This document shows positions 6,767-16,300 of a DNA stretch of 19,438 bases, piece after piece. The DNA lies in NCBI GenBank assembly GCA_964395915.1, contig CAYNDB010000038.1:1-19438 (forward strand), in the 5' to 3' direction. Every line of letters starts with the position of its first letter. The stretch's first letter is position 1. Under the pieces are notes generated by a model. That model was given only the letters and a program-made list of their open reading frames with translations, did not search any database and was not told the DNA's origin. Position numbers and translations under genes: made by a program. The stretch is from CAYNDB01 sp964395915 (lineage in GTDB: Bacteria; Nitrospinota_A; UBA7883; JAJRTC01).

Positions 6767-8785
6767 ATGTTCAAGAACATGAAACTTGGCACAAAGATTT
6801 CCTCCATTGCGGCGATGATGTCCGTTCTTATGGTCGGAATCGTCATCTTTGCCGTCTGGCAGGTGAAACACACCCAGGTAATTACAGACAGGGTCATCGA
6901 CCTCCGTGCGCCGACAGCAAGAACCGGTGTATTGCTTCTTAACGGAGTGAACCATTCACTGGCCGCTCTGCGAGGGTGGATAATACTCGGCAATCCAAAG
7001 TTCAAGACCGAGCGCGCCAAGGCGCTGGATGACATCAACAACGCGTTGGCGACAATGGAGAAATTTTCAAGGAACTGGACCGTTCCGGCAAACGTTGCGA
7101 AACTTCAAGAAATGGCGGCTCTTTTTGCCGATTTTGAAAGGTATCAGAAAGAAATAGAAGATATAGCTCAGTCCAAAGACAATCTTCCCGCCAGTAAAAT
7201 TCTTTTAAATGAAGCCGCGCCAAAGGCCGCTATTCTTGCCAAAGAGATTACAAGGATGATCGACCTGGAAGCGAAACTTGGAGCCACGCCAGAGCGTAAA
7301 GCTTTGCTTGGAATGATGGCCGATACAAGAGGCACTTTGGGGCTGGGGCTAGGCGCTATCCGCGGCTATCTTCTTTCTGGAAACGAAAAATTTCGCAAGA
7401 CTTTTGATAAACTCTGGGCGAAAAATGGAAAACGTTTTGGCGACCTTTCGAAGAACATCAATCTTTTGACACCAGCCCAGCTTCAGTCTTACAAAGCGTT
7501 CAAAGAGGCAAGAGCCGAATTCAACCCCCTTCCCGCGAAAATGTTCAAAATCAGATCCGGTAAAGAATGGAACCTGGCCAACATGTGGCTCGGTATAAAA
7601 GCCGCTCCTACCGCCGGAAAAATCGTAACAATGCTTAATGAAATGATTGTCAACCAGCAAGGCTTGATGGATAAGGACGTTGTGTTGGCGCGTGACGCTA
7701 ACACCAACCTTATCACCATGCTATACACCGTGGGCTTTGCAAGTGTTCTGTTGGCTATCATCGCAAGCTTCTTCATGGTCCGGTCAATCACGAAGCCTGT
7801 AAACGAGATCATCAACAATCTTGCGGAGGGAGCGACGCAGATAACTTCGGCGTCCGGCGAAATTTCCTCCTCAAGCCAGACCTTGGCGGAAGGATCGACA
7901 GAACAGGCAAGCTCGCTTGAAGAGACTTCAGCTACGCTAGAGCAAATGGCGGCGCAAACCAGACAGAACGCGGATAACGCAAGCCAAGCCAATTCGCTGT
8001 CCAATAGCGCGCGCGAGGAGGCCGAAGGAGGAGTTGAGGCTATGAGCGAGATGATCGTCGCCATGGCCGATATCAACAGGTCTTCCGAAGAGATTTCGAA
8101 GATCATCAAGGTGATCGAGGAGATTGCTTTCCAGACGAACCTGCTTGCCCTTAACGCGGCCGTGGAAGCGGCCAGGGCCGGAGACCACGGTAAAGGCTTT
8201 GCCGTGGTGGCGGAGGAAGTCCGCAACCTGGCGCAGCGCTCCGCTACAGCCGCCAAGGATACGGCTGTGTTGATCGAAGACGCTGTAAAGAAGGCAAGCT
8301 CCGGCAACGAGATCGCCGCCAGGGCTGGCAAAGCGCTGGACGGTATCGTTGAGAGCGTCAAGAAGGTAACTGACCTTGTGGGAGAAATATCCGCGGCGTC
8401 CAACGATCAGGCCCAGGGAGTGGATCAGGTCAACTCCGCTGTGGCTCAGATGGATTCTGTTACCCAACAGAACGCATCGACTGCGGAGCAGTCCGCAGCG
8501 GCGTCTGAAGAGCTTGACGCGCAGGCCCAGAACCTTAATGGCATTGTCAGTGAATTAAGAGCTCTTGTTGAAGGCTCCGCCACAGGCAGTGGATCTGGCA
8601 TGGCTTATAGAAGTCCCGCCAATGGCTCCAATGGTCACAGCTCTGGGTTTAAGAATAAAGTTTCAGGTTTAATTGGCGGAAAAGGCCATGCAGCGAAACC
8701 TGCCAAGGCTATTGCCAAAGAGACAAGCTTTGGCGGTGATCATGAAGCCAGCATTCCTATGGATGATGATTTCAAGCAGTTTTAG
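6767..8785 (+). CDS. Methyl-accepting chemotaxis protein
   Basis: A 672-residue transmembrane chemoreceptor that controls the CheA kinase. Residues about 11-31 form the first membrane helix. An all-helical periplasmic sensor domain runs to about 312, and a second membrane helix lies at about 315-337. The cytoplasmic signalling domain has the hallmark hairpin tip EIAFQTNLLALNAAVEAARAG (from Glu452) followed by KGFAVVAEEVRNLAQRSA. Only the first HAMP-like segment (RSITKPVNEIINNLAEGATQ) is present, and the second HAMP helix with its DEIG-type motif is missing, so TM2 joins the methylation helices almost directly. The Gly/Ser/Ala-rich tail ends in MDDDFKQF, not the enterobacterial NWETF-type pentapeptide. 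AAGGAG lies 11 nt before the ATG. The long, roughly 280-residue ligand domain resembles four-helix or helical bimodular sensors, and the ligand is unknown. A terminator follows at once, so it is a single-gene transcript. Confidence 0.95.
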   Translation: MFKNMKLGTKISSIAAMMSVLMVGIVIFAVWQVKHTQVITDRVIDLRAPTARTGVLLLNGVNHSLAALRGWIILGNPKFKTERAKALDDINNALATMEKFSRNWTVPANVAKLQEMAALFADFERYQKEIEDIAQSKDNLPASKILLNEAAPKAAILAKEITRMIDLEAKLGATPERKALLGMMADTRGTLGLGLGAIRGYLLSGNEKFRKTFDKLWAKNGKRFGDLSKNINLLTPAQLQSYKAFKEARAEFNPLPAKMFKIRSGKEWNLANMWLGIKAAPTAGKIVTMLNEMIVNQQGLMDKDVVLARDANTNLITMLYTVGFASVLLAIIASFFMVRSITKPVNEIINNLAEGATQITSASGEISSSSQTLAEGSTEQASSLEETSATLEQMAAQTRQNADNASQANSLSNSAREEAEGGVEAMSEMIVAMADINRSSEEISKIIKVIEEIAFQTNLLALNAAVEAARAGDHGKGFAVVAEEVRNLAQRSATAAKDTAVLIEDAVKKASSGNEIAARAGKALDGIVESVKKVTDLVGEISAASNDQAQGVDQVNSAVAQMDSVTQQNASTAEQSAAASEELDAQAQNLNGIVSELRALVEGSATGSGSGMAYRSPANGSNGHSSGFKNKVSGLIGGKGHAAKPAKAIAKETSFGGDHEASIPMDDDFKQF

Positions 8786-8822
8786 ATTATCACGCAGGTG
8801 ATAATTGGTAATTGATATTTCT

Positions 8823-8865
8823 GGTGGGCGCTATCGTGATAAGCGGTAGCGTCCACCATTTTTTT
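8823..8865 (+). terminator. Rho-independent terminator of the chemoreceptor gene
   Basis: GGTGGGCGCTA (8823-8833) pairs with TAGCGTCCACC (8847-8857) in an 11-bp stem with one G-T pair and a 13-base loop. It is followed by a run of seven Ts at 8859-8865. It lies 38 bp after the stop codon. Confidence 0.92.
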
Positions 8866-8923
8866 GTTTATACGCCTATGACGGATCGAAACAGATAGAC
8901 TGTCAAGGCCTGTTAAAAGCTTT

Positions 8924-9613
8924 CTAGCTAAGCGAAAACCCGTAAAAACTATCCGGGCGAGGCCCATTCTTTAGTATTTGCGCCACTTCAGACAGGGCGG
9001 CGTATTCCCATTCAAGCCTCCTTCTAACAGAGCTTTTGTCCCGAAGCTCTATTTTTTTCCGCATTTCGATATGCAGGGCGTTACCCACTCTGTGTGACAA
9101 GCAGGCCAAGGCGCTTTCATCAAGATTTTCAAGATCCGGCAATTCAACTTCTTCAAGTTTTTTCACAGTGGCCGATTTCTCCCATAATGACACCACACCT
9201 TTCGCAAGTTTTGTGGCTGATGGCAGGTCGGCTGGCTCCACCAGCTCCTCTATAATCCGAACGCGACCCGTTCTGTATGGCCGCTCGAAATTTTCGGATA
9301 ATATTTCCGCCCTGCTCAAACCGGAAAGCAGTATGTTGAATTTGCCGTCTACAAGCCGTTCATGTTTAACAATCTTTCCTACGCATATCGACTTGATAAT
9401 ATCGGGGTTCTGGAAATATTTCTTTTCCCATCCTTCTTTAAAATTCGCCATGCCTATAAGCCTATCAGAAGCTAAAGCACCCTCCACCATCCGAACATAT
9501 CGCTCTTCAAAAATGCGCAGGGGAAGAAGCGTCCACGGAAAAAAAACTATGCTTGGAAGCGGAAATACCGGGATATCTTTTTCGATATTTGGCTCATTAT
9601 TTTGCATTGGCAT
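8924..9613 (-). CDS. LON substrate-binding-domain protein
   Basis: A 229-residue stand-alone LON N-terminal (PUA-like) domain protein. The family signature is at the N-terminus: IPVFPLPSIVFFPWTLLPLR then IFEERYVRMVEGAL, followed by DRLIGMANF and later CVGKIVKHERLVDGKFNIL. The second half is helical, as in Lon's substrate-recognition domain. There is no AAA+ or protease part, so it is not Lon itself. Such proteins are thought to bind unfolded or specific client proteins, but their role is not established. It is the last gene of the gatB-rsgA-LON cluster, 24 nt after rsgA, and converges on the chemoreceptor gene. The start may be Met1 or Met3 (MPMQNN). Confidence 0.87.
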   Translation of the reverse strand: MPMQNNEPNIEKDIPVFPLPSIVFFPWTLLPLRIFEERYVRMVEGALASDRLIGMANFKEGWEKKYFQNPDIIKSICVGKIVKHERLVDGKFNILLSGLSRAEILSENFERPYRTGRVRIIEELVEPADLPSATKLAKGVVSLWEKSATVKKLEEVELPDLENLDESALACLSHRVGNALHIEMRKKIELRDKSSVRRRLEWEYAALSEVAQILKNGPRPDSFYGFSLS

Positions 9614-9637
9614 ACTACTTATTTGTTGATCGTCAAA

Positions 9638-10531
9638 TCAATATGACGGCGTGGTGTTGTCCTCTATTGATTTTACAATCCGGACATAGCTTTCGTAAAG
9701 CCCGATGTCCAGCTTATGATCTTTTAAAGCTTGGCGGACAGAGCAAGCAGGCTCTGAAAGATGACGGCAGTTTCTGAATTTGCAATGCCCCATCCATTCC
9801 TTGACGCCAGGGAAGTGAGCGGCAACATCTTCTGGTTCAAGCCCGGAAGGTATAAATTGTCTAATCCCTGGAGAATCAATCAGATCGCCTCCGTTCGGGA
9901 GAGAAACCATAAGGGCGGAGCTTGTGGTGTGCCTGCCTCTTGCGGTTTTTTCATGAATTTCAGCGATGTTACGATTTAACCCCGGTGCAAGCATGTTGAT
10001 TATAGACGTTTTCCCAACACCGGAATGGCCAACCAGGGCAGACACGCTATCTCTAAGAAGATTCTCAAGTTTAGCGATCCCTTCACCTGTTTTGGCGCTG
10101 GCAAAGATGATCTTGTAACCGAGCGTTTCGTATTTGCGCATCTCTTCGACAAACCTGTCGGCTCCCGGCAAATCGATTTTATTGAGGATTATGACAGGCT
10201 CCATGCTTGCGTGACCCGCCGCTACGAGGAACCTGTCTATCAGGCCAGGTTTAAACGCTTCACCACAAGCGGTTGTAATAAGAAGGAGGTCGAGATTTGC
10301 GGCCAGAACCTGTATAACGCCACCGAACCCAAAGCGTGATAGCTCGTTGCGCCTTGCTTCTATTCCGGATGGTTTACCTTTACAGAACCGTACAATATCC
10401 CCAATCACCCAGTTTTCACGACGCGGCGGTTTCCACTCCACCACTTCGGAGCCTAAGTCTATCCGTACCCGTAAACCGTGATGCGCTATTATCCGGCCGG
10501 TTCGATTTTCTTTTTCTTCCTTATCCGTCAA
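9638..10531 (-). CDS. rsgA: Ribosome small-subunit-dependent GTPase A
   Basis: A 297-residue circularly permuted GTPase that helps late maturation of the 30S subunit. An OB-fold lies at residues about 12-60. G4 (LNKIDL, Asn117-Asp120) precedes G1 (GHSGVGKTS, 168-176), then a TTSSA G2-like stretch (202-206) and G3 (DSPG, 219-222). The C-terminal zinc finger supplies Cys250, Cys255, His257 and Cys263. The start codon is TTG at 10531, inside the end of gatB, giving an 11-bp overlap (10521-10531). An AGAGAAG in the gatB tail is a plausible ribosome binding site. The overlap suggests translational coupling to gatB. Confidence 0.96.
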   Translation of the reverse strand: MTDKEEKENRTGRIIAHHGLRVRIDLGSEVVEWKPPRRENWVIGDIVRFCKGKPSGIEARRNELSRFGFGGVIQVLAANLDLLLITTACGEAFKPGLIDRFLVAAGHASMEPVIILNKIDLPGADRFVEEMRKYETLGYKIIFASAKTGEGIAKLENLLRDSVSALVGHSGVGKTSIINMLAPGLNRNIAEIHEKTARGRHTTSSALMVSLPNGGDLIDSPGIRQFIPSGLEPEDVAAHFPGVKEWMGHCKFRNCRHLSEPACSVRQALKDHKLDIGLYESYVRIVKSIEDNTTPSY

Positions 10532-11960
10532 GCTTCTCTTTAAGAATTTTATTCACTATCTCTGGATTGGCCTTGCCTTTGGTGGCCTTCATCACTTGTC
10601 CGACGAAAAACCCGATGACTCGAGTTTTACCACCACGATATTGCTCCACCTGCGCCTGATTCGCTTCGATGATTTTGTCCACCTCAGCTTCAATGGAGCC
10701 TGTGTCCGTGATCTGTTTCAGACCCTTTTCCTCAACAATATCATTCGGGTTTTTCCCGGTGGCCACCATCTCTTCAAACACTGTTTTGGCGATTTTCCCG
10801 CTTATAACGTCAGAGTCAATAAGGCTTATCATCGCGGCCAGCATATCCGGGCGAATTTTTAATTCTCTGGTGGTGGATCCGCTCTCCTTTAATATTCTCA
10901 ACACATCGCCCATGATCCAGTTCGACACGACTTTAGGGCTATTACATAGTTTGACTGTTTCCTCAAAATAATCCGCCACATCGCGAGAGGCTGTGAGAAC
11001 CTGAGCGTCATATAGTGGAAGACCATATTCCGCCACAAACCGCTTCCTTTTTGCATCCGGCAGCTCAGGAAGGGAGGCGCGGACTCTGGCTACCCACTCA
11101 TCGTCCACAATCACAGGCGTAAGATCGGGCTCGGGGAAATAGCGATAGTCGTGCGCTTCTTCCTTGGAGCGCATCGGTCGCGTTACGTTGTTATTAGAAT
11201 CGTAAAGTCTGGTTTCCTGAACTACCTTTCCGCCATCGTCCAATATTTTCTTCTGACGATCGATTTCGTATTCAAGAGCTTTTTGGAGAAATCGGAACGA
11301 GTTCATGTTTTTTATTTCGGAGCGGGTTCCCAATTCCTTGTCGCCCATTGGCCTGATAGAGATGTTTGCGTCGCATCGCAGGGAGCCTTCCTCCATATTG
11401 CAATCAGACACATCAGTGTACTCAAGTATGGTTTTTAGCTTTTCAAGATAGAGCTTGGCCTCTTCAGATGACCGCATATCAGGCTCCGAAACAATTTCCA
11501 GCAACGGCACACCGGTCCTGTTCAGGTCGACATAACTGGAGCCTGCGTCGCCGAGATTCTCGCCATGAATCAGCTTGCCTGCGTCCTCCTCCAAATGCGC
11601 CCTTGTAATCCCGATCCTTTTTGTAGCGCCATCCACAACTATTTCGAGGCTTCCACGCTGTACAATCGGCTTGTCATATTGCGATACCTGATAGCCTTTA
11701 GGCAGATCGGGATAAAAATAATTCTTCCTCGCAAACTGGCTATATGGCGCGATTTCGCTCTCTGTGGCAAGCCCCACTTTTATGGCGCGCTCCACAACCT
11801 CCTTGTTTAATACCGGCAAAACGCCGGGCATACCTAAACATATCGGGCATGTATTGTCGTTTGGTTGCGAGCCGAATTGTGTGCTGCATGAGCAAAATAT
11901 TTTTGATTTCGTGGAGAGCTGGACATGAACTTCCAGCCCTATAACAGTTTCATATTCCAT
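10521..11960 (-). CDS. gatB: Aspartyl/glutamyl-tRNA(Asn/Gln) amidotransferase subunit B
   Basis: The 479-residue GatB subunit of GatCAB converts mischarged Glu-tRNA(Gln) and/or Asp-tRNA(Asn) to the amidated forms. Its N-terminus has YETVIGLEVHVQL and a zinc site with Cys23, Cys25, Cys38 and Cys41 (FCSCSTQF, CPICLGMPG). The kinase-like cradle motifs include YFYPDLPKGYQVSQYD, the THAHLEEDAGK-type segment (here RAHLEEDAGK), SEPDMRS and EIKNMNSF. A helical YqeY-like tail ends at KILKEKLDG. Length and motifs are normal. gatA and gatC are not adjacent within this window. rsgA overlaps its 3' end. Confidence 0.97.
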   Translation of the reverse strand: MEYETVIGLEVHVQLSTKSKIFCSCSTQFGSQPNDNTCPICLGMPGVLPVLNKEVVERAIKVGLATESEIAPYSQFARKNYFYPDLPKGYQVSQYDKPIVQRGSLEIVVDGATKRIGITRAHLEEDAGKLIHGENLGDAGSSYVDLNRTGVPLLEIVSEPDMRSSEEAKLYLEKLKTILEYTDVSDCNMEEGSLRCDANISIRPMGDKELGTRSEIKNMNSFRFLQKALEYEIDRQKKILDDGGKVVQETRLYDSNNNVTRPMRSKEEAHDYRYFPEPDLTPVIVDDEWVARVRASLPELPDAKRKRFVAEYGLPLYDAQVLTASRDVADYFEETVKLCNSPKVVSNWIMGDVLRILKESGSTTRELKIRPDMLAAMISLIDSDVISGKIAKTVFEEMVATGKNPNDIVEEKGLKQITDTGSIEAEVDKIIEANQAQVEQYRGGKTRVIGFFVGQVMKATKGKANPEIVNKILKEKLDG

Positions 11961-12263
11961 CTTTTTCTAAACCAGGTTTCTTTAATAAAGCTTCAATCAA
12001 CAAATAAACAATAAGTATACCGAATTCCACTTTATATTGCGCAAACAACTGTCGCTTGCAATAAATTTATACCCGCGCTGTTTTAGCAGAAGAGCCTCCG
12101 ACAGGCGGTATAGAAGAAGATCGACTGACGGCGTTTACAAACGATTAACGCGCAACAGGATGCGAGGCTTTCCCAGGCAGAGAAACGGAAATAAATTAAA
12201 AGCTTCCGATGAGATATTCGAAAAAATAAGCGATGTTGATATAGTGACCTGAGGTTCTAGATA
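11961..12263. other. Gene-poor gap between hicB and gatB, perhaps with a decayed reading frame
   Basis: No intact gene is convincing. On the + strand, three short protein-like pieces occur in successive frames: YTRAVLAEEPPTGGIEEDRL with its tail at 12068-12148, RRLQTINAQQDARLSQAEKR at 12129-12194, and KLKASDEIFEKISDVDIVT ending at the TGA at 12252. The last belongs to a 71-codon frame opening with TTG at 12037, which has no ribosome binding site. This could be a frameshifted remnant or chance. The gatB promoter must lie in the lower part of the gap, with TATACT on the minus strand near 12015-12020 a possible -10. Confidence 0.3.
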
Positions 12264-12692
12264 CTACGCCACTTTCAGGATAGTTTTTGCCTCTGGATCC
12301 ATGGATTCCAATATTTGCTGAATTTTTGTAAGGCTCGGCTCACTTTTACCCTGTTCATACTGGGCATAGGCATTTTTAGACTTAGCGCCCATCCTGGCGG
12401 CTACCTCGCTTATCGAGAGATTACGTTTTGTCCGCTGGCGATGTAGCATAAGAGCAATAAGCGACTTGGTATCACCCGATCCTACAAAAAACTTCTCACC
12501 CTTACCTTTATCAATCTTAATCTCAAACCCTTTGCTATCAACCAACAATTCGATAGCGTCTTTTATCATAGCTAGAGCGTCCTTTCGAGACCTGCCCTGA
12601 GTCATTATATCTAAGCCGGGAACCTCGACAAGCCAATATCGGCTCGTATCACTTTTCCTTATTCTGCCTTCAAAGCGAAGCATAACTACCAT
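12264..12692 (-). CDS. hicB: HicB-family antitoxin with XRE-type helix-turn-helix
   Basis: A 142-residue antitoxin that neutralises HicA and represses the operon. Residues 1-75 form the HicB fold (RYWLVEVPGLDIMTQGRSRK then DALAMIKDAIELLVDSKG). Residues about 78-140 are an XRE-like helix-turn-helix (ALMLHRQRTKRNLSISEVAA followed by RMGAKSKNAYAQYEQGKSEP). The partner gene hicA is 7 nt upstream in the same transcript, the usual toxin-first order. The DNA-binding domain fits the large palindrome found at the operon promoter. Confidence 0.93.
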   Translation of the reverse strand: MVVMLRFEGRIRKSDTSRYWLVEVPGLDIMTQGRSRKDALAMIKDAIELLVDSKGFEIKIDKGKGEKFFVGSGDTKSLIALMLHRQRTKRNLSISEVAARMGAKSKNAYAQYEQGKSEPSLTKIQQILESMDPEAKTILKVA

Positions 12693-12699
12693 TTCCTTA

Positions 12700-12882
12700 T
12701 TAAATATTCGGTTTTCTCTGCGCAGTTTTCAAAATTTTCCGCGCCAGATTTTCATCTATTTCCCTATGCCTTGGAACGGCTTCCATATCCTCACCGTTCG
12801 TCCATATCTCGTGTGATTTACCCTGCCGCAGTAGATACCAACCTTTTTCTTTTAGCTTTTTCAGGAGGAGCGTTTTTTTCAT
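12700..12882 (-). CDS. hicA: HicA-family mRNA interferase toxin
   Basis: A 60-residue double-stranded-RNA-binding-fold toxin that cleaves mRNA. The signature is LKEKGWYLLRQGKSHEIWTN, with catalytic His24, then VPRHREIDENLARKILK. Length is typical for the family. AAGGAA lies about 9 nt upstream of the ATG, and hicB follows after 7 nt. A promoter overlapped by a palindrome sits about 90-60 bp upstream. Nothing suggests inactivation. Confidence 0.93.
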   Translation of the reverse strand: MKKTLLLKKLKEKGWYLLRQGKSHEIWTNGEDMEAVPRHREIDENLARKILKTAQRKPNI

Positions 12883-12943
12883 AATTCAGTTTCCTTAAAA
12901 CTTTTAAATTTGCCGTCATTGCTTGCTCCACCCTTGACTTAAA

Positions 12944-12976
12944 ACAATAGTACATAAATATATGTACTATTGTCAA
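12944..12976 (-). promoter_or_regulatory. hicAB promoter and operator palindrome
   Basis: ACAATAGTACATA (12944-12956) and TATGTACTATTGT (12961-12973) are perfect 13-base arms around a 4-base centre. On the minus strand, TTGACA (12976-12971) and, after 18 bp, TACTAT (12952-12947) form a promoter whose -35 and -10 fall on the two arms. This layout fits repression by the HicB helix-turn-helix. The -35 directly abuts the stop codon of the preceding GIY-YIG gene. Confidence 0.82.
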
Positions 12977-13375
12977 TTATATCTTTCTATTAATCTCCTC
13001 CAACACCACCCCTAAATTCATCTTCGTTCTAATCAGATGTCCTGTGCAACGGCAGTCGCTTGTTCCGAACCTGCTATGCGGTATTTCACCTGCCACCATT
13101 GTCGCCACCTTTAAAGCCAAAGCACATTCGTCTTTCTGTCCGGGAAACGTAGAGTACTCATCAAATCGGCATTTGCGCCGTAAATAATCTATGTGCCATC
13201 GTAAGCGCTTATGACGCTTTTTATGCCGTTCTATCCGTTTACCAAGGTTTTTTTGAGCGCTGCCGATATAGAGATAAACCCCAGAGTCAAAATTCAATAT
13301 GCCAAGAGCTCCGATTCGCGTATGCACAGGGCGCTTTAATGAAAGGATAAGGACGTAAAGGCCCGACCCGGTCAT
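12977..13375 (-). CDS. GIY-YIG nuclease-fold protein, DUF123 type
   Basis: A 132-residue protein of the DUF123 branch of the GIY-YIG fold. It has the N-terminal GLYVL strand, the GVYLYIGSA motif (32-40), the active-site-type Arg47 and His51 in GKRIERH, the WHIDYL motif (60-65) and Glu83. A Cys/His group near the end (DCRCTGH, Cys108, Cys110, His113) is also characteristic. In archaea this domain is found fused to endonuclease III or alone. Its substrate is unknown. Its ATG overlaps the stop of the AsmA-like gene (ATGA), so translation is probably coupled, although the two proteins have no obvious shared task. Confidence 0.85.
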   Translation of the reverse strand: MTGSGLYVLILSLKRPVHTRIGALGILNFDSGVYLYIGSAQKNLGKRIERHKKRHKRLRWHIDYLRRKCRFDEYSTFPGQKDECALALKVATMVAGEIPHSRFGTSDCRCTGHLIRTKMNLGVVLEEINRKI

Positions 13376-16300
13376 TGCAACGCAACAGTCCCATCCTTGC
13401 CGAATACGATTCTTGTCGCCCCGACAAGGCGCATCACTGTTTTTAAAACAGAAAGTTTTTGCAACGGTTTTCTAATCATTTCAATATTGGCGAGGCTCTG
13501 AATGGGCGCGCGCTTTATCACCGGCATCGTTACAATCGCGCCGCCTAATACGGGGCTGTATTTGAGATCCATGACAAGCGAAAGCTGACCGTGACGAATC
13601 AGAAGCTCGACCCGCGTGGGGTTGGCTATTTTTATAATTGTCCTTGCGTTTGCCACAGCGGGCGAGCTTTCTTTCGGGTCGATAAACAGCAACAACTTGT
13701 TCAGGGCTTTAGAGCCGATACGCGAAAGGTTCAAGGAAATATCGATACCCGCAATATCGATCGTCTCGACTTTTTCATCAGCCAGAAATGACACTTCCAT
13801 GGTCATCGCCCCGTCTATTTGCGCTTCGCTCTGTGTAAGCCCCATGTCTTTTTCCAACATTTGCCGCAAGTCGAGACCAGCGAAATTTTCTGTTATGCGC
13901 AGGACATACGAATCGTTCTCCCGCTTAATATGGAATGAGCCTGTGAGGCCGCCGCCCAGAAGAGTGGTTTTAAAGTAATCAACACCAAGCCTCGACTCCT
14001 TGAAATAAATGTCGAACATCGAATCACGCAGAGTCACCGGCCCCGCCTCGGCAAGGCTTAAAGTAAACCCGGAGCGTTCAGAGCCTGCCCTGCGAAGGTC
14101 TTCAAAAAAGGTTGTCTCCCGCACGCTCACACTTTTCCCAGGAACTTTTCCAGTAGAAACAGTTTTTTCCTTTTCCGCAGCTTCAGCGCCGTACGCCAGG
14201 GTTTTCGTAAATGGAAATTCTCCATCAAGTTTTTCTATAAGACTCTTATCTCCTTTTCGTATAGATAGATTCCTGAATACACCTGTTCCGTCTACATTCA
14301 AAGAGCGTTTCGCTTCCGCTTTTGCCGTAAAATCAATAGTGACGTCTCCCACTATATCCAAATCCGTGAGGAACCTCTGGCGTTTATCCATCTCAATTGA
14401 AGAGTAATTGGAAATATCAAAAGTAAGGTTTGGCAAAAGCTCAAAGGGCTTTACGCCGGAAGCGATCATCGAAGAAACGTTAAACCCTGTAACTGTGCCT
14501 TCTGTTGCGCTCACAAACCCAAGCGCTGTTGTATCCATAACAAGTTGGCTGATATTTAGCCTCTCCCCTTTTATAAGGGTAGCGTCAAACTCAAATGTGG
14601 GGTCCAGTTCAATCCCGCTAAAAAGCTTTTTGTTTATAAATCTGGATACCCACACGCCACCACTTGCGTGAATGTTCGATTTTGAAGATGTCACCTTCAA
14701 GTCAAGATCAATCCCTCCTGATTTTATTTTTTGATCCTTAAGAACAAGAGCGCCGTTACTTAGCTTTGTCTCTATAGATAAATCAAATGGAAGTGGGTAC
14801 TTTAGCTTTTCCAAAGAGACGGGCAAGTCTCCTTCCGCGCTTGCGGTAAGCGAGATTTTCCCGCCCACAAAAACATTTTTCGACGCCATCGGCCATTTTA
14901 TCGAGGCCAAAGCATGCATAAGTTTCAAATTTAACGTCCCGACATACAGATCTATTTTCAGTTTTTGCTGTTCAGTGTCAATCCATCCGTCCGATTTGAT
15001 TGAGCCGGACTTGCCTAGCCCCAAGCTTGCGACGCTTAAGACATGCCTACCTGTAACAGGGTCGGTCTCTCCTTCTAGAACAAGCTTGGCGGGAAATGAG
15101 CGGGGGCCAGTTTTCCGCGCCAATGTCAATTTTTTTGAGTCGAATCTTAGCGATGCCGCTATCTTGTCATGCAGCGGATCGGGAGACACGACAGTCGCGC
15201 CGAGGGCAAATGCGCCGGAGGAAACGACTTTGGGGATTTTAAACCCGGCGGAATCTATTTTCACCTTGGAATCAAGATCGGTTATCGACTTAAGCTGGTT
15301 TACCCTGCCGGAGATTTTGATCTCCGCCTTTGTGGTAAATAATTTGGCGTTTATCTTTTTATATGTTCCTGCGATGTCGTTGAGTTTTGTATCCACATCA
15401 AAATCCAGTTGAGGCCGTCCCCACTCTTCTCCTATTTTGCCATTGATCTTTATATCCGCCAAGACGTCTCCCCTGGAAAAAATAAACGGAGAGCCTTTAG
15501 CGGCTAACAGACGCTTCCATGGAACAACGTTTGTATTGAGGCCGATTTTTAACGCAAGGCTGTTTTTTCCGTACCCAGCCATCGAACCTTCCGCTTTGAA
15601 TTTAACCGAGTCTGCGGCAGTGACAGTGATTTTTGCGCTCTTAAGGTCGCCCGTTAAAAATTCACCGGATGCGAGGCTTGCAATATCTATTTTTTTTAGC
15701 TTCAGATATTTGTGCGAAAGGTTCCCGGCTGAAAACGAAAGCTTTACGGCGCCAGTTGCCGAAGGCCCGGAGGCTGAACCCGCCACACCGGACAAATTGG
15801 CGTCTCCGCTCATTTCCGCGTCTGTTACGCTCACACCATAAGCGCTCAGACGGGGCGTAGAAAAAGAGCCTTTAATTATTCCGGAATACTCTCCCGCGGA
15901 AAGCTCTATATTCTCAAGCAGAAACTTGGCTTTCACTCCTTCCGGGCCCAAAACACCTTTCGCTGAAAGCTTTGTTAAATCGATTTTCCCTTTTGCTGAT
16001 ATTTTATGCTCCGTATCCGCTTGCGCTTTTCCCAATATACCTGAAGCGGTAAGTGAGCTGATATCGAGCGCGCCTGCAAGCCGAATCTCGCTGGAGCCAT
16101 ATAGCCTGGAAAGGCGTGTAAGATCGAGCTTCAATAGATTGGCCTTAACATCGTAGCTCAAGCCCGCCTCCGTTTCTTTCCACTGGCTGGAAATGTCGAG
16201 CGCGGGTTCGCCATAAAATGACGCGTCGATCATAGCTTTGCCTGTGACCAGTCCCAGAAAAGAACCATCAGCCGAAATATCCATCACCGCATGGCCTGGC

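Noticed and set aside
7489..8403. A 304-codon open frame on the minus strand inside the chemoreceptor gene
   Set aside because: It mirrors the Ala/Ser/Glu-rich helices of the signalling domain. It is a composition artefact with no ribosome binding site or recognisable motif.
12264..12882. Phage-type repressor and Cro pair
   Set aside because: The N-terminal HicB fold and the HicA catalytic-His motif show a toxin-antitoxin pair instead.
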